A stretch of DNA of 64,000 nt, taken from assembly GCA_903910445.1 (NCBI GenBank), contig CAIVZR010000048.1, positions 1-64,000 on the forward strand. Reading direction: 5' to 3'. The notes under the pieces are model-generated. The model was not told where the DNA came from, ran no database searches, and worked only from the letters and a program-made list of their open reading frames with translations. Below are positions 52,255 through 61,476 of this stretch, piece by piece; the stretch's first letter is position 1, and each line of letters begins with the position of its first letter. Source of the DNA: an uncultured Bacteroidota bacterium. Lineage in GTDB: Bacteria; Bacteroidota; Bacteroidia; UKL13-3. A program made the position numbers and the translations under genes.

Positions 52255-53217
52255 ATGAATTTTATACTGCCCTTCCTTATTCCAAAATCGGAGCATAAAA
52301 TTAGTTTCAATGATAAACTGCTATATGTAGGTAGTTGCTTTGCCGAAGAAATTGGTTCGTTGATGCACTCCCACCGAATGAATGTGAAACTCAACCCATA
52401 TGGGATTCTTTTTAATAGTTTGAGCATTTCAAGAACCATCAAGGATATTATTAACCAACGCATTTACGAAGCCCAAGATTTAATTTATGATGGATCGGTT
52501 TGGCATTCATTAAATCATCATGGGCGATTTAGCCACCCCGATAAAGAACAATGCCTTGAAAATATTAACTGCGAAATTCGCGAAGCAAGTTCATTTCTAA
52601 ATAATGCCAATTGGTTGGTGATTACACTTGGCAGTAGCTGGGCCTACCAAAATGTCAATAACAATGAAGTAGTGGCCAATTGCCACAAATTACCTGCTAA
52701 ACTTTTTCAAAAAGTTTTACTCTCATCGGCAATGCAACAAGAATCTTTGCAAGAAACGATTACAGAATTGAAATCGCTTAGGCCATCATTGAATATCATT
52801 TTTAGCGTGAGTCCAGTGCGTTATATTCGTGATGGATTAGTTGAAAACAATCTAAGTAAAGCACAATTAGTTACCACCGTTAATCATCTGATTGCAAAAA
52901 ATTCGAACACCTATTATTTCCCAGCTTATGAACTCGTAAATGATGTACTTCGCGATTATCGTTTTTTTAAGGAAGATATGGTTCACCCCAATGAACAGGC
53001 GATTCAATATGTATGGTCACAATTTCTTGAAGCATACATGGACAATGACAATCTCGATTTCATGAATGAGGTAAGTTCCTTTCTTCAATTCCAAAATCAC
53101 CGTCCATTGCATCCTCACGACCAGGAAAAACACCACAACGAAACACTAAAAAGAGAGGCTTTGATTACCGAAAAAATAAATCAGTGGAAACTTCAAAACA
53201 AGCCATCTAAATCATGA
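52255..53217 (+). CDS. GSCFA domain protein
   Basis: A 320-residue protein with the family motif YVGSCFAEEIG (about 24-34), ITLGSSWAY (about 122-130) and FSVSPVRYIRD (about 184-194), and a late VHPNEQAIQYVW segment (about 243-254). GSCFA proteins are SGNH-hydrolase-like and often sit near polysaccharide modification genes; a deacetylase or acyltransferase-type role is plausible. It is tightly packed between DUF1003 and a secreted protein, overlapping the latter by 4 nt. Confidence 0.9.
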   Translation: MNFILPFLIPKSEHKISFNDKLLYVGSCFAEEIGSLMHSHRMNVKLNPYGILFNSLSISRTIKDIINQRIYEAQDLIYDGSVWHSLNHHGRFSHPDKEQCLENINCEIREASSFLNNANWLVITLGSSWAYQNVNNNEVVANCHKLPAKLFQKVLLSSAMQQESLQETITELKSLRPSLNIIFSVSPVRYIRDGLVENNLSKAQLVTTVNHLIAKNSNTYYFPAYELVNDVLRDYRFFKEDMVHPNEQAIQYVWSQFLEAYMDNDNLDFMNEVSSFLQFQNHRPLHPHDQEKHHNETLKREALITEKINQWKLQNKPSKS

Positions 53218-54029
53218 AAAGTAAGATGATTCGCTTAAGCACAGTGCTCGTTTTGTTTTTTATTGCATTGCTTAACGTCAATGCCCAAACAGATACAATA
53301 GCAATACAAACCACACTTGCGGCACCCGATGGAATGGGGAATATTTTAGTCATTTCCGATAATAATTCATTGGTAAAACTCGATTCCAACCTAACGATAG
53401 TTGCCACTCAAAATCTCATTAGCTACGGAATAGCTAGCAGTGTGGAGTGTAATGGGGGAACCGAAGTTGTGGTGTATTGTTTCAATACAGGGCAGCTTGT
53501 CATCTTTGACAATTTCCTCAAGGAGAAAAATCGTTACGATCTAACTCAGATTATCAAGCCAAAACCTACCCTTATTTGCATTAGTAAAACGGGTTGGTGG
53601 TGTTACGATGAGAATAGCGGTACACTCACCAATTATCGCGCTAACTTTCAAAAGGTTTACACGATTCCGGAAATCATCCATTCGGGTATTGAGATTGTGA
53701 AAATGGCAGAAGCTGAAACAACCTACCCACATCTGTTATTTGCCAATAATGCCTTAAATATTGCGATTCAAGCCAACGGAAACTATTCAATGATTGTTCC
53801 TGCCAACAAATCATCGATACCTAGTATAAATTACAATACCCCAATCATTTATACCCTTTCGGGCGATTCTATCACCCGATTTATCCTAAATGAACCTTTC
53901 AAATCCAGGAGCTTTGCAGCGCCAAGTCTACCGCATCCAGAAAAAATGCAAACCATCCTTCGCAGCTTTAACACAGGGTTCTTTATTTACCCCAATCATA
54001 TCTTGGCAATTAGAAATTGGTTATGGTAA
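53214..54029 (+). CDS. Hypothetical exported protein, beta-propeller-like
   Basis: A 271-residue protein with a signal peptide (about 5-24, LVLFFIALLNVNAQ). Short recurring beta-strand units such as NILVISDNNSLVKLDSNL, GQLVIFDNFLKEKN and GTLTNYRANFQKVY suggest a blade-type fold. No catalytic motif was seen. The ATG overlaps the GSCFA stop (ATGA), so translation is coupled. Function unknown. Confidence 0.75.
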   Translation: MKSKMIRLSTVLVLFFIALLNVNAQTDTIAIQTTLAAPDGMGNILVISDNNSLVKLDSNLTIVATQNLISYGIASSVECNGGTEVVVYCFNTGQLVIFDNFLKEKNRYDLTQIIKPKPTLICISKTGWWCYDENSGTLTNYRANFQKVYTIPEIIHSGIEIVKMAEAETTYPHLLFANNALNIAIQANGNYSMIVPANKSSIPSINYNTPIIYTLSGDSITRFILNEPFKSRSFAAPSLPHPEKMQTILRSFNTGFFIYPNHILAIRNWLW

Positions 54030-54055
54030 AACTTTTACATCTCTATTAAATGTAT

Positions 54056-54063
54056 TACCTTTG
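54056..54063 (+). promoter_or_regulatory. -7-like element upstream of prfA
   Basis: TACCTTTG matches TAnnTTTG. Transcription from here would give prfA a leader of about 130 nt that contains the hairpin at 54105-54123 and a five-codon ORF starting at 54068. Confidence 0.4.
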
Positions 54064-54104
54064 CATCATGTCTCGTTTTTATTAGCTATGCCACCAATTT
54101 CGCA

Positions 54105-54123
54105 GTGTTTCAACCCGAAACAC
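54105..54123 (+). repeat. Perfect hairpin in the prfA leader
   Basis: GTGTTTC-AACCC-GAAACAC: a 7-bp stem with a 5-nt loop. It has no T-run, so it is not a standard terminator. Confidence 0.5.
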
Positions 54124-54195
54124 GGCAAGCTAAATCATTCCCAAATTTTTAAATTTTGTATTTACCGTTGTTCATACAACCTATAGTATTTTATT

Positions 54196-55269
54196 ATGTT
54201 AGATAAATTAGAAGCCATTCAAAAACGTAGAGATGAAGTAGAAGAACTCATATCGCAACCCGATTCGATGAGCGATATGAAACGCTTTGCTCAACTCAAT
54301 AAAGAATATAAAGACCTCGCTCCCATTATTGAAGCTTATAAAGAGTATAAAACAATGATGGGTAATATTACCAACTGTAAAGAAATTTTGGCCAATGAAA
54401 AAGATGCTGAATTGCGCGAAATGGCTAAAATGGAACTAGATGAACTTTTGGTAAAACAAGAGCCCATGGAAGAGGAGATTCGCAATCTTCTGATTCCTAT
54501 AGATCCTCAAGATGCTAAGAATGCAGTATTGGAAATTCGAAGTGGAACTGGAGGGGATGAAGCAAGTATCTTTGCAGGCGACCTATTCCGTATGTATACG
54601 CGCTATGCTCAAGCTAAAAATTGGAAGTTGGAAATAATTGAAGACAATCCTGGAACAGTAGGTGGATACAATAAGGTAGTTCTAAATGTAATTGGTGAAG
54701 ATGTTTATGGTCAGCTAAAATACGAAAGTGGTGTACACCGTGTTCAACGGGTACCTGATACAGAAACCATGGGACGTGTGCATACTTCAGCTGCATCAGT
54801 TGTAGTGCTACCCGAAGCCGATGAATTTGATGTTGATTTGAAACCAGAAGACATTCGATTGGACTTATTCTGTGCTTCAGGTCCTGGAGGGCAATCGGTA
54901 AATACAACCTACTCGGCAGTTCGATTGCTACACATTCCTACCGGAATCATTGTTCAATGTCAGGATCAAAAATCACAACAAAAGAATAAAGAAGCAGCGA
55001 TGAAGGTGTTGCGAACTCGATTGTACGAATTTGAGTATAATAAATACATGGAAGAGATGAGCAAGACCCGTAAGACCATGGTGTCTACTGGCGACAGAAG
55101 TGCAAAGGTGCGTACTTATAACTTCCCGCAAAGTCGTATGACCGAACACCGTATTGGTTTCACAACCCATAACCTCGATGCTGTGATGAATGGCGATATT
55201 CAAAATATCATCGATCAATTGCAACTTGCCGAGAATGCCGAAAAATTAAAAGCAGGAACAGGCAATTAA
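54196..55269 (+). CDS. prfA: Peptide chain release factor 1
   Basis: A 357-residue class I release factor reading UAA and UAG. The GGQ loop is in ASGPGGQSVNTTYSAVR (about 227-243), where it triggers peptidyl-tRNA hydrolysis. The N-terminal helical domain, the domain III segment TGGDEASIFAGDLFRMY (about 118-134) and length are standard. Ser and Tyr in place of the usual His and Asp around NTT is common in Bacteroidota. Start ATG at 54196. Confidence 0.95.
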   Translation: MLDKLEAIQKRRDEVEELISQPDSMSDMKRFAQLNKEYKDLAPIIEAYKEYKTMMGNITNCKEILANEKDAELREMAKMELDELLVKQEPMEEEIRNLLIPIDPQDAKNAVLEIRSGTGGDEASIFAGDLFRMYTRYAQAKNWKLEIIEDNPGTVGGYNKVVLNVIGEDVYGQLKYESGVHRVQRVPDTETMGRVHTSAASVVVLPEADEFDVDLKPEDIRLDLFCASGPGGQSVNTTYSAVRLLHIPTGIIVQCQDQKSQQKNKEAAMKVLRTRLYEFEYNKYMEEMSKTRKTMVSTGDRSAKVRTYNFPQSRMTEHRIGFTTHNLDAVMNGDIQNIIDQLQLAENAEKLKAGTGN

Positions 55270-55310
55270 TTTCTTATAGATTTAATTTATTCAATAACCG
55301 ACGATAACGA

Positions 55311-56585
55311 TTGGACTCAAGATATAAAAACGCTTCCTATGGTCGTAATATCGATTGGTTTACAATTCTTTTGTATGCTGCATTGGTGATATTTGGCTGG
55401 ATGGCTGTTTATTCATCAATGTATAATTTAACAGGAAAGAATTATGTCTTCGACCTGACTAAAAACTATGGCAAACAAATTATGTTCATAGGAATCTCTG
55501 CACTTATTGCGCTGATGATTATGACCGTTGAATACCGTTTTTTCTTTGGGTTCTCTTATTTCATATATGGTTCCGTCCTTTTGCTACTAATGGCAGTATT
55601 GGTTTTAGGTGCTCATACGAAAGGGGCACAAGCCTGGTTTAAGGTGGGCGACTTTAAAATACAACCGAGTGAGTTTGCTAAGTTTGCCACAGCGCTGGCA
55701 TTTGCCAAGTTCTTAAGCCCGTTTAATTTTAAACTTACGGATAAGAAAAATTTACTGAGGGCCATTGCCATCGTTGCCATCCCCGCCATACTGGTATTGA
55801 TTCAAAACGACACTGGAACTTTTCTTGTATTCGTTTCTTTTAGCCTTGTTTTTTACAGAGAAGGATTGAATGGATTATTTCTAGCCATTGGTGCAATAGT
55901 CATGGTTTTGTGTATCGCGGCATTACTAGTTAAACCTATAATTCTTTATATCATACTTACAAGTTTGGCATGCTTAATTATCTTACTCTTTAGGCGATAT
56001 AAGAAATTACTTTGGATTATTGTTTTCACTTGGATTGGAGCAATGGCCATTGTTTCAAGTACCGATTACGGACTGAAACATTTACAACCGCATCAGCAAA
56101 AACGTATTCTTAGTTTGTTTGGTTTGGAGATAGATAAGAGTGGTGTTGATTATCAAAAAGATAATTCAATTATGGCGATTTCTTCAGGCGGACTCTACGG
56201 TAAAGGATACCTCGAAGGCTCCATCACCAAAGGGAAATATGTGCCAGAACAAAGTACCGACTTTATCTTCTGTACGATTGCAGAAGAATATGGATGGCTG
56301 GGATCACTCACCTTGGTTTCACTATTTATCGCATTGATCATGCGTGTAATTTATCTTTCTGAAAGGCAACGATCTAGATATAATCGTGTGTATGGATATT
56401 GTGTTGCATGTATCATATTCTTCCACTTCTTAATTAATATGGGTATGGCCATGGGACTCCTGCCCATCATTGGAATTCCTTTGCCATTCATTAGTTATGG
56501 AGGATCGGCCACCATCAGCTTTACCATCTTACTCTTTATTTTCATTAAGCTCGACTCGCATCGTATGCAGGATTTGAGTCGCTAA
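55311..56585 (+). CDS. rodA: Rod shape-determining protein RodA (SEDS glycosyltransferase)
   Basis: A 424-residue SEDS-family peptidoglycan polymerase with ten or so transmembrane helices. Markers include KGAQAWFKVGDFKIQPSEFA (about 104-123), the QNDTGTFLV motif (about 164-172), EQSTDFIFCTIAEEYGWLG (about 312-330) and IGIPLPFISYGGSATI (about 389-404). The order and absence of division genes suggest RodA rather than FtsW. TTG at 55311 must be the start since a TAA precedes it by one codon and no ATG lies before codon 35. Confidence 0.9.
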   Translation: MDSRYKNASYGRNIDWFTILLYAALVIFGWMAVYSSMYNLTGKNYVFDLTKNYGKQIMFIGISALIALMIMTVEYRFFFGFSYFIYGSVLLLLMAVLVLGAHTKGAQAWFKVGDFKIQPSEFAKFATALAFAKFLSPFNFKLTDKKNLLRAIAIVAIPAILVLIQNDTGTFLVFVSFSLVFYREGLNGLFLAIGAIVMVLCIAALLVKPIILYIILTSLACLIILLFRRYKKLLWIIVFTWIGAMAIVSSTDYGLKHLQPHQQKRILSLFGLEIDKSGVDYQKDNSIMAISSGGLYGKGYLEGSITKGKYVPEQSTDFIFCTIAEEYGWLGSLTLVSLFIALIMRVIYLSERQRSRYNRVYGYCVACIIFFHFLINMGMAMGLLPIIGIPLPFISYGGSATISFTILLFIFIKLDSHRMQDLSR

Positions 56586-56612
56586 TCCAAAGTTTGTTCA
56601 GGATTAAAAATT

Positions 56613-57257
56613 ATGAATTTTTTCTCTATCCACAATATCGCAATTACACTCATGGGTTACGAAATGAGTTGGATAGAATTATTAGCAACCCTATTTACTG
56701 TTGCATGTGTATGGCTAGCGATGAAAAAACATATCCTTAATTGGCCAGTAGCATTAATAGCCATTGTTCTTTCATATGCATTATTCTATCAAAATGAACT
56801 CTATGCTGATAGCTTTTTGCAAATCTATTTTTTTGTTGCAAGTGCCTATGGTTGGTGGTATTGGAGCAGACCCAATGCCATGACAGATGAATTGCCTGTA
56901 ACTCAATTAACGAATCAAGAACGGATCAATTGGCTTGTGATTTTGATGTTGGCATGGGTAGCGGCCACCTATTTTACTACGCATCTTAATATTTGGTGGC
57001 CTCAATTTTATCCCAAGCCAGCTGCATTTCCTATTGCCGATTCTTTCATCTTGGTTGCAAGTTTTTTAGGTCAGTGGTTATTGGCAAAAAAGAAATTGGA
57101 AAATTGGATATGCTGGATCATTGTGAATTGCACCGCAGTCTTTGTGTATTATTTAAAAGATTTAAAGCTTTTTTCAATACTTTATTTGGTCCTGCTTTTT
57201 ATTGCAATTCAAGGAGTAATAACTTGGAATAAAAAGGATGAAGCACTAAAAAATTAG
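56613..57257 (+). CDS. pnuC: Nicotinamide riboside transporter PnuC
   Basis: A 214-residue inner-membrane protein with seven hydrophobic segments. Motifs include WIELLATLFTVACVWLAMKK (about 21-40), LYADSFLQIYFFVASAYGWW (about 64-83, with the WxxW-like end) and a later ADSFILVASFLGQWLLAKKK (about 144-163). PnuC imports nicotinamide riboside for NAD synthesis. Starts at an ATG 27 nt after rodA; an internal ATG at 56652 is also possible. No NadR-like kinase is adjacent, and no riboswitch was seen. Confidence 0.88.
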   Translation: MNFFSIHNIAITLMGYEMSWIELLATLFTVACVWLAMKKHILNWPVALIAIVLSYALFYQNELYADSFLQIYFFVASAYGWWYWSRPNAMTDELPVTQLTNQERINWLVILMLAWVAATYFTTHLNIWWPQFYPKPAAFPIADSFILVASFLGQWLLAKKKLENWICWIIVNCTAVFVYYLKDLKLFSILYLVLLFIAIQGVITWNKKDEALKN

Positions 57258-57278
57258 TTGGCATTAAACGCCCAGGGT

Positions 57279-58271
57279 TTAATTCTTAATAAGATCCCAC
57301 AATTTGTCTTTCAATTGGGTTATCCCTTTGCCAGTAGCACTGGAGATGAAAATATGAGGGATGTCTTTTGGGATTTCTTTAGCAATTAACTTCTGCAATT
57401 CGGCATCTATAATATCACTCTTTGTAATGGCAAGTAATCTCTTCTTATCCATCAACTCGCGATTATATAATTCCAACTCACGAAGTAAAACTTGATATTC
57501 ATCCCTGATGCTTGGGGAGTCGCAAGGAATTAAAAATAATAAAGTGGCGTTTCTTTCTATATGTCGCAAAAAGCGGGTGCCTAATCCCTTGCCAGCATGA
57601 GCTCCTTCAATAATTCCAGGAATATCAGCCATTACAAAGGTTTTAAAGTCACGATATTTTACAATACCTAAATTAGGGACTAAGGTTGTAAATGGATAGT
57701 CGGCAATTTCTGGCTTGGCCGCCGAAACAACACTCAATAAGGTTGATTTTCCAGCATTGGGGAATCCCACCAAACCTACATCAGCAAGGAGTTTCAATTC
57801 AATGATTTTCCACTCTTCTTTCCCTTCTTCACCAGGCTGTGCATAGCGAGGTGTTTGGCGAGTGGCCGATTTAAAGTTATGGTTTCCCATACCTCCACGA
57901 CCTCCTGGAGCTAGAATTTTTTCTTCTCCATCAATTGTGATTTCAAATTGCACTTCTCCGGTTTCTGCATCCTTGGCAACAGTACCTAATGGAACTTCTA
58001 AAATATCATCTTCACCATCGGCACCACTTCGCATCCCTGGTTGTCCATTGCCTCCATCTTTACCCAATACATGCTTTCTGTATTTTAAATGGAGCAATGT
58101 TGATAGTTGTGCATTACCTTTCAAAATAATATGCCCCCCTCTTCCACCATCGCCACCATCCGGGCCTCCATAGGCTGTATGCTTGTCGCGATGAAAGTGC
58201 ACGGCACCTGCCCCCCCTTTACCACTACGGCAGCAAATTTTTACATAGTCAACAAAGTTCGAATCAGCCAC
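57279..58271 (-). CDS. obgE: GTPase Obg
   Basis: A 330-residue GTPase for large-subunit ribosome assembly. The Gly-rich Obg domain is clear ([20 protein letters not shown], then [11 protein letters not shown], about 13-42). The G domain carries G1 [12 protein letters not shown] (about 164-175), G3 DIPGIIEGA (about 211-219) and the TKSD motif G4 (about 284). It lacks the variable C-terminal extension, as in many Bacteroidota. Convergent with pnuC. Confidence 0.96.
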   Translation of the reverse strand: MADSNFVDYVKICCRSGKGGAGAVHFHRDKHTAYGGPDGGDGGRGGHIILKGNAQLSTLLHLKYRKHVLGKDGGNGQPGMRSGADGEDDILEVPLGTVAKDAETGEVQFEITIDGEEKILAPGGRGGMGNHNFKSATRQTPRYAQPGEEGKEEWKIIELKLLADVGLVGFPNAGKSTLLSVVSAAKPEIADYPFTTLVPNLGIVKYRDFKTFVMADIPGIIEGAHAGKGLGTRFLRHIERNATLLFLIPCDSPSIRDEYQVLLRELELYNRELMDKKRLLAITKSDIIDAELQKLIAKEIPKDIPHIFISSATGKGITQLKDKLWDLIKN

Positions 58272-58349
58272 AGTATTTTAGGGTTTAGGTATTATTAAAA
58301 GTCGGGGAGGAAAATATCCTCAGTTTATATCGTTTATTCAAACGGTCAA

Positions 58350-59057
58350 TTAAGCCAAATTATGATATACATGTTGTACATCATCATCGGCTTCAATCTT
58401 TTCTATTAATTCCAATACTTCATTGGCTTGCTCTTCGCTAAGGTCAGTGGTACTATTTGGGATATGTTGTTTCTCCGCACTCACAATCGTATAATTTTTA
58501 TCTTCAATATACTTCTGCATGATGCCATAATCATTGAAGGTGGTATAAAGCAATAACTCATCTCCATCTACCATCAATTCCTCCAATCCGAAGTCAATGC
58601 CTTCCAATTCTAATTCATCAGTGTCGATACCATTCGCTTTAATGCGAAATACTCCTTTATGATCAAATAGATAATCGTTAGCTCCCATCTTAGCAAGCTC
58701 TCCACCCCCACGATTGAAAAAAGTACGTAAATTACTTACAGTACGAGTGGTATTATTGGTAGCACATTCAATAATCAAAGAAATACCGTGAGGTGCTTTA
58801 CCATGATATGCAATTTCTTCTAAATCCGTTTCGTCTTTGCTAGAAGCTCTTTTAATCGCCGCTTCTACACGATCCTTAGGCATGTTGATAGCCTTGCCCG
58901 CTTGCATCGCAATACGCAGTCGCGGATTGTTTTCCGGCAATGGGCCATTTTGCTTAACAGCCATCGAAATTTCTTTACCAATACGGGTAAAGCCTTTGCT
59001 CATTTTATCAAAACGAGCAAACATCACATGTTTACGTTTTTCAAATACACGTCCCAT
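58350..59057 (-). CDS. YebC/PmpR family protein
   Basis: A 235-residue protein of the YebC/TACO1 family, now linked to translation of difficult motifs and earlier to transcription control. The start MGRVFEKRKHVMFARFDKMS, AGKAINMPKDRVEAAIKRAS (about 51-70) and EGIDFGLEELMVDGDELLLY (partial) are typical. It follows the obgE gene's upstream side by 78 nt on the same strand. Confidence 0.94.
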   Translation of the reverse strand: MGRVFEKRKHVMFARFDKMSKGFTRIGKEISMAVKQNGPLPENNPRLRIAMQAGKAINMPKDRVEAAIKRASSKDETDLEEIAYHGKAPHGISLIIECATNNTTRTVSNLRTFFNRGGGELAKMGANDYLFDHKGVFRIKANGIDTDELELEGIDFGLEELMVDGDELLLYTTFNDYGIMQKYIEDKNYTIVSAEKQHIPNSTTDLSEEQANEVLELIEKIEADDDVQHVYHNLA

Positions 59058-59182
59058 AGAATAGAGTTACAATTGAGACGCGAAAATACAAATTAAGATT
59101 TTAGTAAAAAATGCCTCTTTAAAAGTCATTGTTTGCCAAGGAATGAGGGCTAAAATTGAAGAAAGAGAATAGACTTAGGGTA

Positions 59183-59533
59183 CTAACCTCCAATTCGAGC
59201 AATAGCCATCGATAAATAGGGCTCGTAATTATTGGCCTGGTTCGATTGTTTAATGGAAATTAATATTGGCAGTAATTTGGGGTCTTCGCTAAAAGCAACA
59301 ACCCGCTTTAATGCAGCAAATTGTACATTATGGTCGGGGTCATGGCACAATGCATACTGAAACAAAGCAAAATCAATATTGGAATGTGAAGCGGTAATTT
59401 GTAAAACCCTTCTTATACGAAGATCTGGAGGAAGTTTGGAGAAATCCTCAATGCTCTTCTTCTCTATTTCATTTAATCCAATGTAAGGATCATTTATATT
59501 CGACTTAACGAATAACCGCTTCCAAAAATTCAT
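59183..59533 (-). CDS. Small HEAT-like hypothetical protein
   Basis: A 116-residue protein with helical segments of HEAT character (HDPDHNVQFAALKRVVAFSE, about 70-89). The ATG at 59533 starts MNFWKRLFVKS; an earlier in-frame start at 59560 is possible. No transmembrane helix once the shorter start is taken. Function unknown. Confidence 0.65.
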   Translation of the reverse strand: MNFWKRLFVKSNINDPYIGLNEIEKKSIEDFSKLPPDLRIRRVLQITASHSNIDFALFQYALCHDPDHNVQFAALKRVVAFSEDPKLLPILISIKQSNQANNYEPYLSMAIARIGG

Positions 59534-59599
59534 AAGTAATATTGCTATGGATAAAATCACTTTATCCGAATTTATAATTTGAAAATATTTATACGAAAA

Positions 59600-59633
59600 A
59601 AAGAAGTGTATCCAAACTTGAATACACTTCTTT
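59600..59633 (-). terminator. Rho-independent terminator after the 166-residue beta-barrel gene
   Basis: Arms AAAGAAGTGTAT (59600-59611) and ATACACTTCTTT (59622-59633) make a 12-bp stem with a 10-nt loop. On the minus strand a T-run follows. It is 8 nt after the stop codon at 59642. Confidence 0.85.
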
Positions 59634-59641
59634 CTAACATC

Positions 59642-60142
59642 TTAAATTTTAATGCTTAAACCGAATTTGCCTCCTGCAAAGGCATTGCCTCCGCCTACTT
59701 CTAAGTTCAATCCCACTTTTTTATTAATATAATATCGGCCTCCAATTTGGGCTCCCCACCCAAGTCCAGAGGTATTACCTCCAGGGTAGAAGTTAATCGA
59801 CTTCCAAATGAAAAAACCAGCATTCATTCCTGCATAAAAATCCCAAGAAGGAGGGATTAATAATACCGTATTGAAATGGTAGTTGGCATTTCCTGAGATA
59901 CCAATAATGGTATGATTGTAAATAACACTTTTGTATTTTTCATGATAAGATCTGAATGAACCTTCGGCGCCTAAAGTAATGTCCTTATGAACACTATAAT
60001 CCAAACCGAGATAAATTGGTAAACCCCATGAGGAAAGTCCAACCCCTGCATTAATCTGAGATTTTCCTTTAGCCAAAGGGCTTTGAGCATTAGAAAATAG
60101 CATTGTTAGGGCAAATAAAATGGAGAAAGAAATACGTTTCAC
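59642..60142 (-). CDS. Small outer-membrane beta-barrel protein
   Basis: A 166-residue protein with signal peptide (about 1-19, FSILFALTMLFSNAQ) and about eight amphipathic strands with aromatic and glycine alternation (INAGVGLSSWGLPIYLGLDY, NANYHFNTVLLI, IGGRYYINKKVGLNLEVGGG). This is the layout of OmpW/OmpX-like or porin family barrels. The end GKFGLSIKI has the terminal aromatic/aliphatic pattern. Single-gene unit with its own terminator. Confidence 0.82.
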   Translation of the reverse strand: MKRISFSILFALTMLFSNAQSPLAKGKSQINAGVGLSSWGLPIYLGLDYSVHKDITLGAEGSFRSYHEKYKSVIYNHTIIGISGNANYHFNTVLLIPPSWDFYAGMNAGFFIWKSINFYPGGNTSGLGWGAQIGGRYYINKKVGLNLEVGGGNAFAGGKFGLSIKI

Positions 60143-60564
60143 TTTTTTGATAATTGGTTAGTTTTAAATTAAAAGGTCAATCAAAATACAGGTGGATACA
60201 AAATCCCAAAAATGGTTTAACCATTGCGACCTTGCTTTGCAAACCGTATGCCGTTTTTGGGAAATATTGAAATTAAAAAGAATAAAGCCATGATTAACGC
60301 ACAATTCAATTGTATATGCTGCTAATGTTCACCATTCGGAACTTTGGTTAAGCATATAGGATACAAGCAGGTTATATTATCATAACTTACTTTTATAAAT
60401 CTTTAAACGCACCCCACTTCAATTTATTTCAAATTATCGATGCTCGTTTTGAAATTAAGTAGTTTGCTTAATTAGGGAGACAATAATCAAAAAAGGAATA
60501 CCCCTTAATTTTCTTATTTGCATAGTATTGCATCAATTATATTTGCACTTTAACCCCAAAGGAT
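60143..60564. other. Intergenic region with nested inverted repeats
   Basis: A 422-nt gap between divergent genes. It contains the 15-bp palindrome AATGGTTTAACCATT (60211-60225) and an outer inverted repeat TCCCAAAAA near 60204 with TTTTTGGGA near 60254. No ORF of convincing quality was seen. The rfbA promoter is at its right end. Confidence 0.45.
60518..60545 (+). promoter_or_regulatory. rfbA promoter
   Basis: TTG at 60518-60520 and TATATTTG at 60538-60545 match the Bacteroidota -33 and -7 elements, with a 17-nt spacer. The rfbA ATG is 19 nt downstream. An AAAGGA stretch lies close to the start codon and may bind the ribosome. Confidence 0.6.
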
Positions 60565-61425
60565 ATGAAAGGAATTATTCTAGCTGGAGGAAGCGGCACT
60601 CGCTTGCACCCACTTACCTTAGCCATGAGCAAGCAAATGATGCCAGTTTATGATAAGCCCATGATTTATTACCCACTCTCAGTGCTTATGATGGCGGGTA
60701 TACAAGAAATTCTTGTCATTTCCACCCCACATGACTTGCCCCACTTTAAAAAACTATTAGGAGATGGTAGTACCCTTGGTTGCCGCTTTGAATATGCCGA
60801 ACAGGCAATTCCAAACGGACTAGCCCAAGCATTTGTAATCGGTGAAAAGTTTATCGGAAACGATTCGGTATGCCTTATTCTAGGCGACAATATTTTCTTT
60901 GGTTCCAACCTACAGGAATTGCTAGATCAAAGTAGCCATCCCGATGGAGGCGTTGTATTCGCCTACCATGTAAGCGACCCTGAACGTTACGGTGTAGTGG
61001 CTTTCGACGAAAATAACAAGGCACTCAGTATTGAAGAAAAACCCATTCACCCAAAAAGTAATTATGCCGTTCCGGGCCTTTATTTTTATGATAATGATGT
61101 GGTACGCATAGCAAAAGAACTTAAACCAAGTGCTCGTGGAGAATATGAGATCACCGATGTAAATAAACATTATCTCGAAGAGGGAAAGTTAAAGGTGGGA
61201 ATCCTTTCCAGAGGCACAGCATGGCTTGATACAGGCACCTTTGCATCGCTTATGCAAGCAGGTCAATTTGTTCAAGTAATTGAAGAACGCCAGGGGCTAA
61301 AAATTGGATGTATTGAAGAGATTGCCTACCGCAAAGGATTCATCACCAAAGAGCAACTCATAAAAATAGCCGAACCCCTTACCAAGAGCGGATACGGTAA
61401 TTATTTGCTGAACGTAATAAAATAA
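60565..61425 (+). CDS. rfbA: Glucose-1-phosphate thymidylyltransferase
   Basis: A 286-residue nucleotidyltransferase making dTDP-glucose, the entry to dTDP-rhamnose and other deoxysugars. The signature is [18 protein letters not shown] (residues 1-18), with [14 protein letters not shown] (about 25-38), LGDNIFFG (about 107-114) and [18 protein letters not shown] (about 157-174). Length is that of RmlA. The other rml genes are not in the window, but a polysaccharide export gene follows within 52 nt, so this is probably a surface polysaccharide locus. Confidence 0.95.
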   Translation: MKGIILAGGSGTRLHPLTLAMSKQMMPVYDKPMIYYPLSVLMMAGIQEILVISTPHDLPHFKKLLGDGSTLGCRFEYAEQAIPNGLAQAFVIGEKFIGNDSVCLILGDNIFFGSNLQELLDQSSHPDGGVVFAYHVSDPERYGVVAFDENNKALSIEEKPIHPKSNYAVPGLYFYDNDVVRIAKELKPSARGEYEITDVNKHYLEEGKLKVGILSRGTAWLDTGTFASLMQAGQFVQVIEERQGLKIGCIEEIAYRKGFITKEQLIKIAEPLTKSGYGNYLLNVIK

Positions 61426-61476
61426 GAAAAAAACACTAATTTTAGTATCTTCGCGGGCTTATTATTGTTATTACAT

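Noticed and set aside
53890-54186. 98-codon frame overlapping the end of the exported protein and the prfA leader
   Set aside because: It overlaps the coding end of a better-supported gene out of frame and its residues have no domain character.
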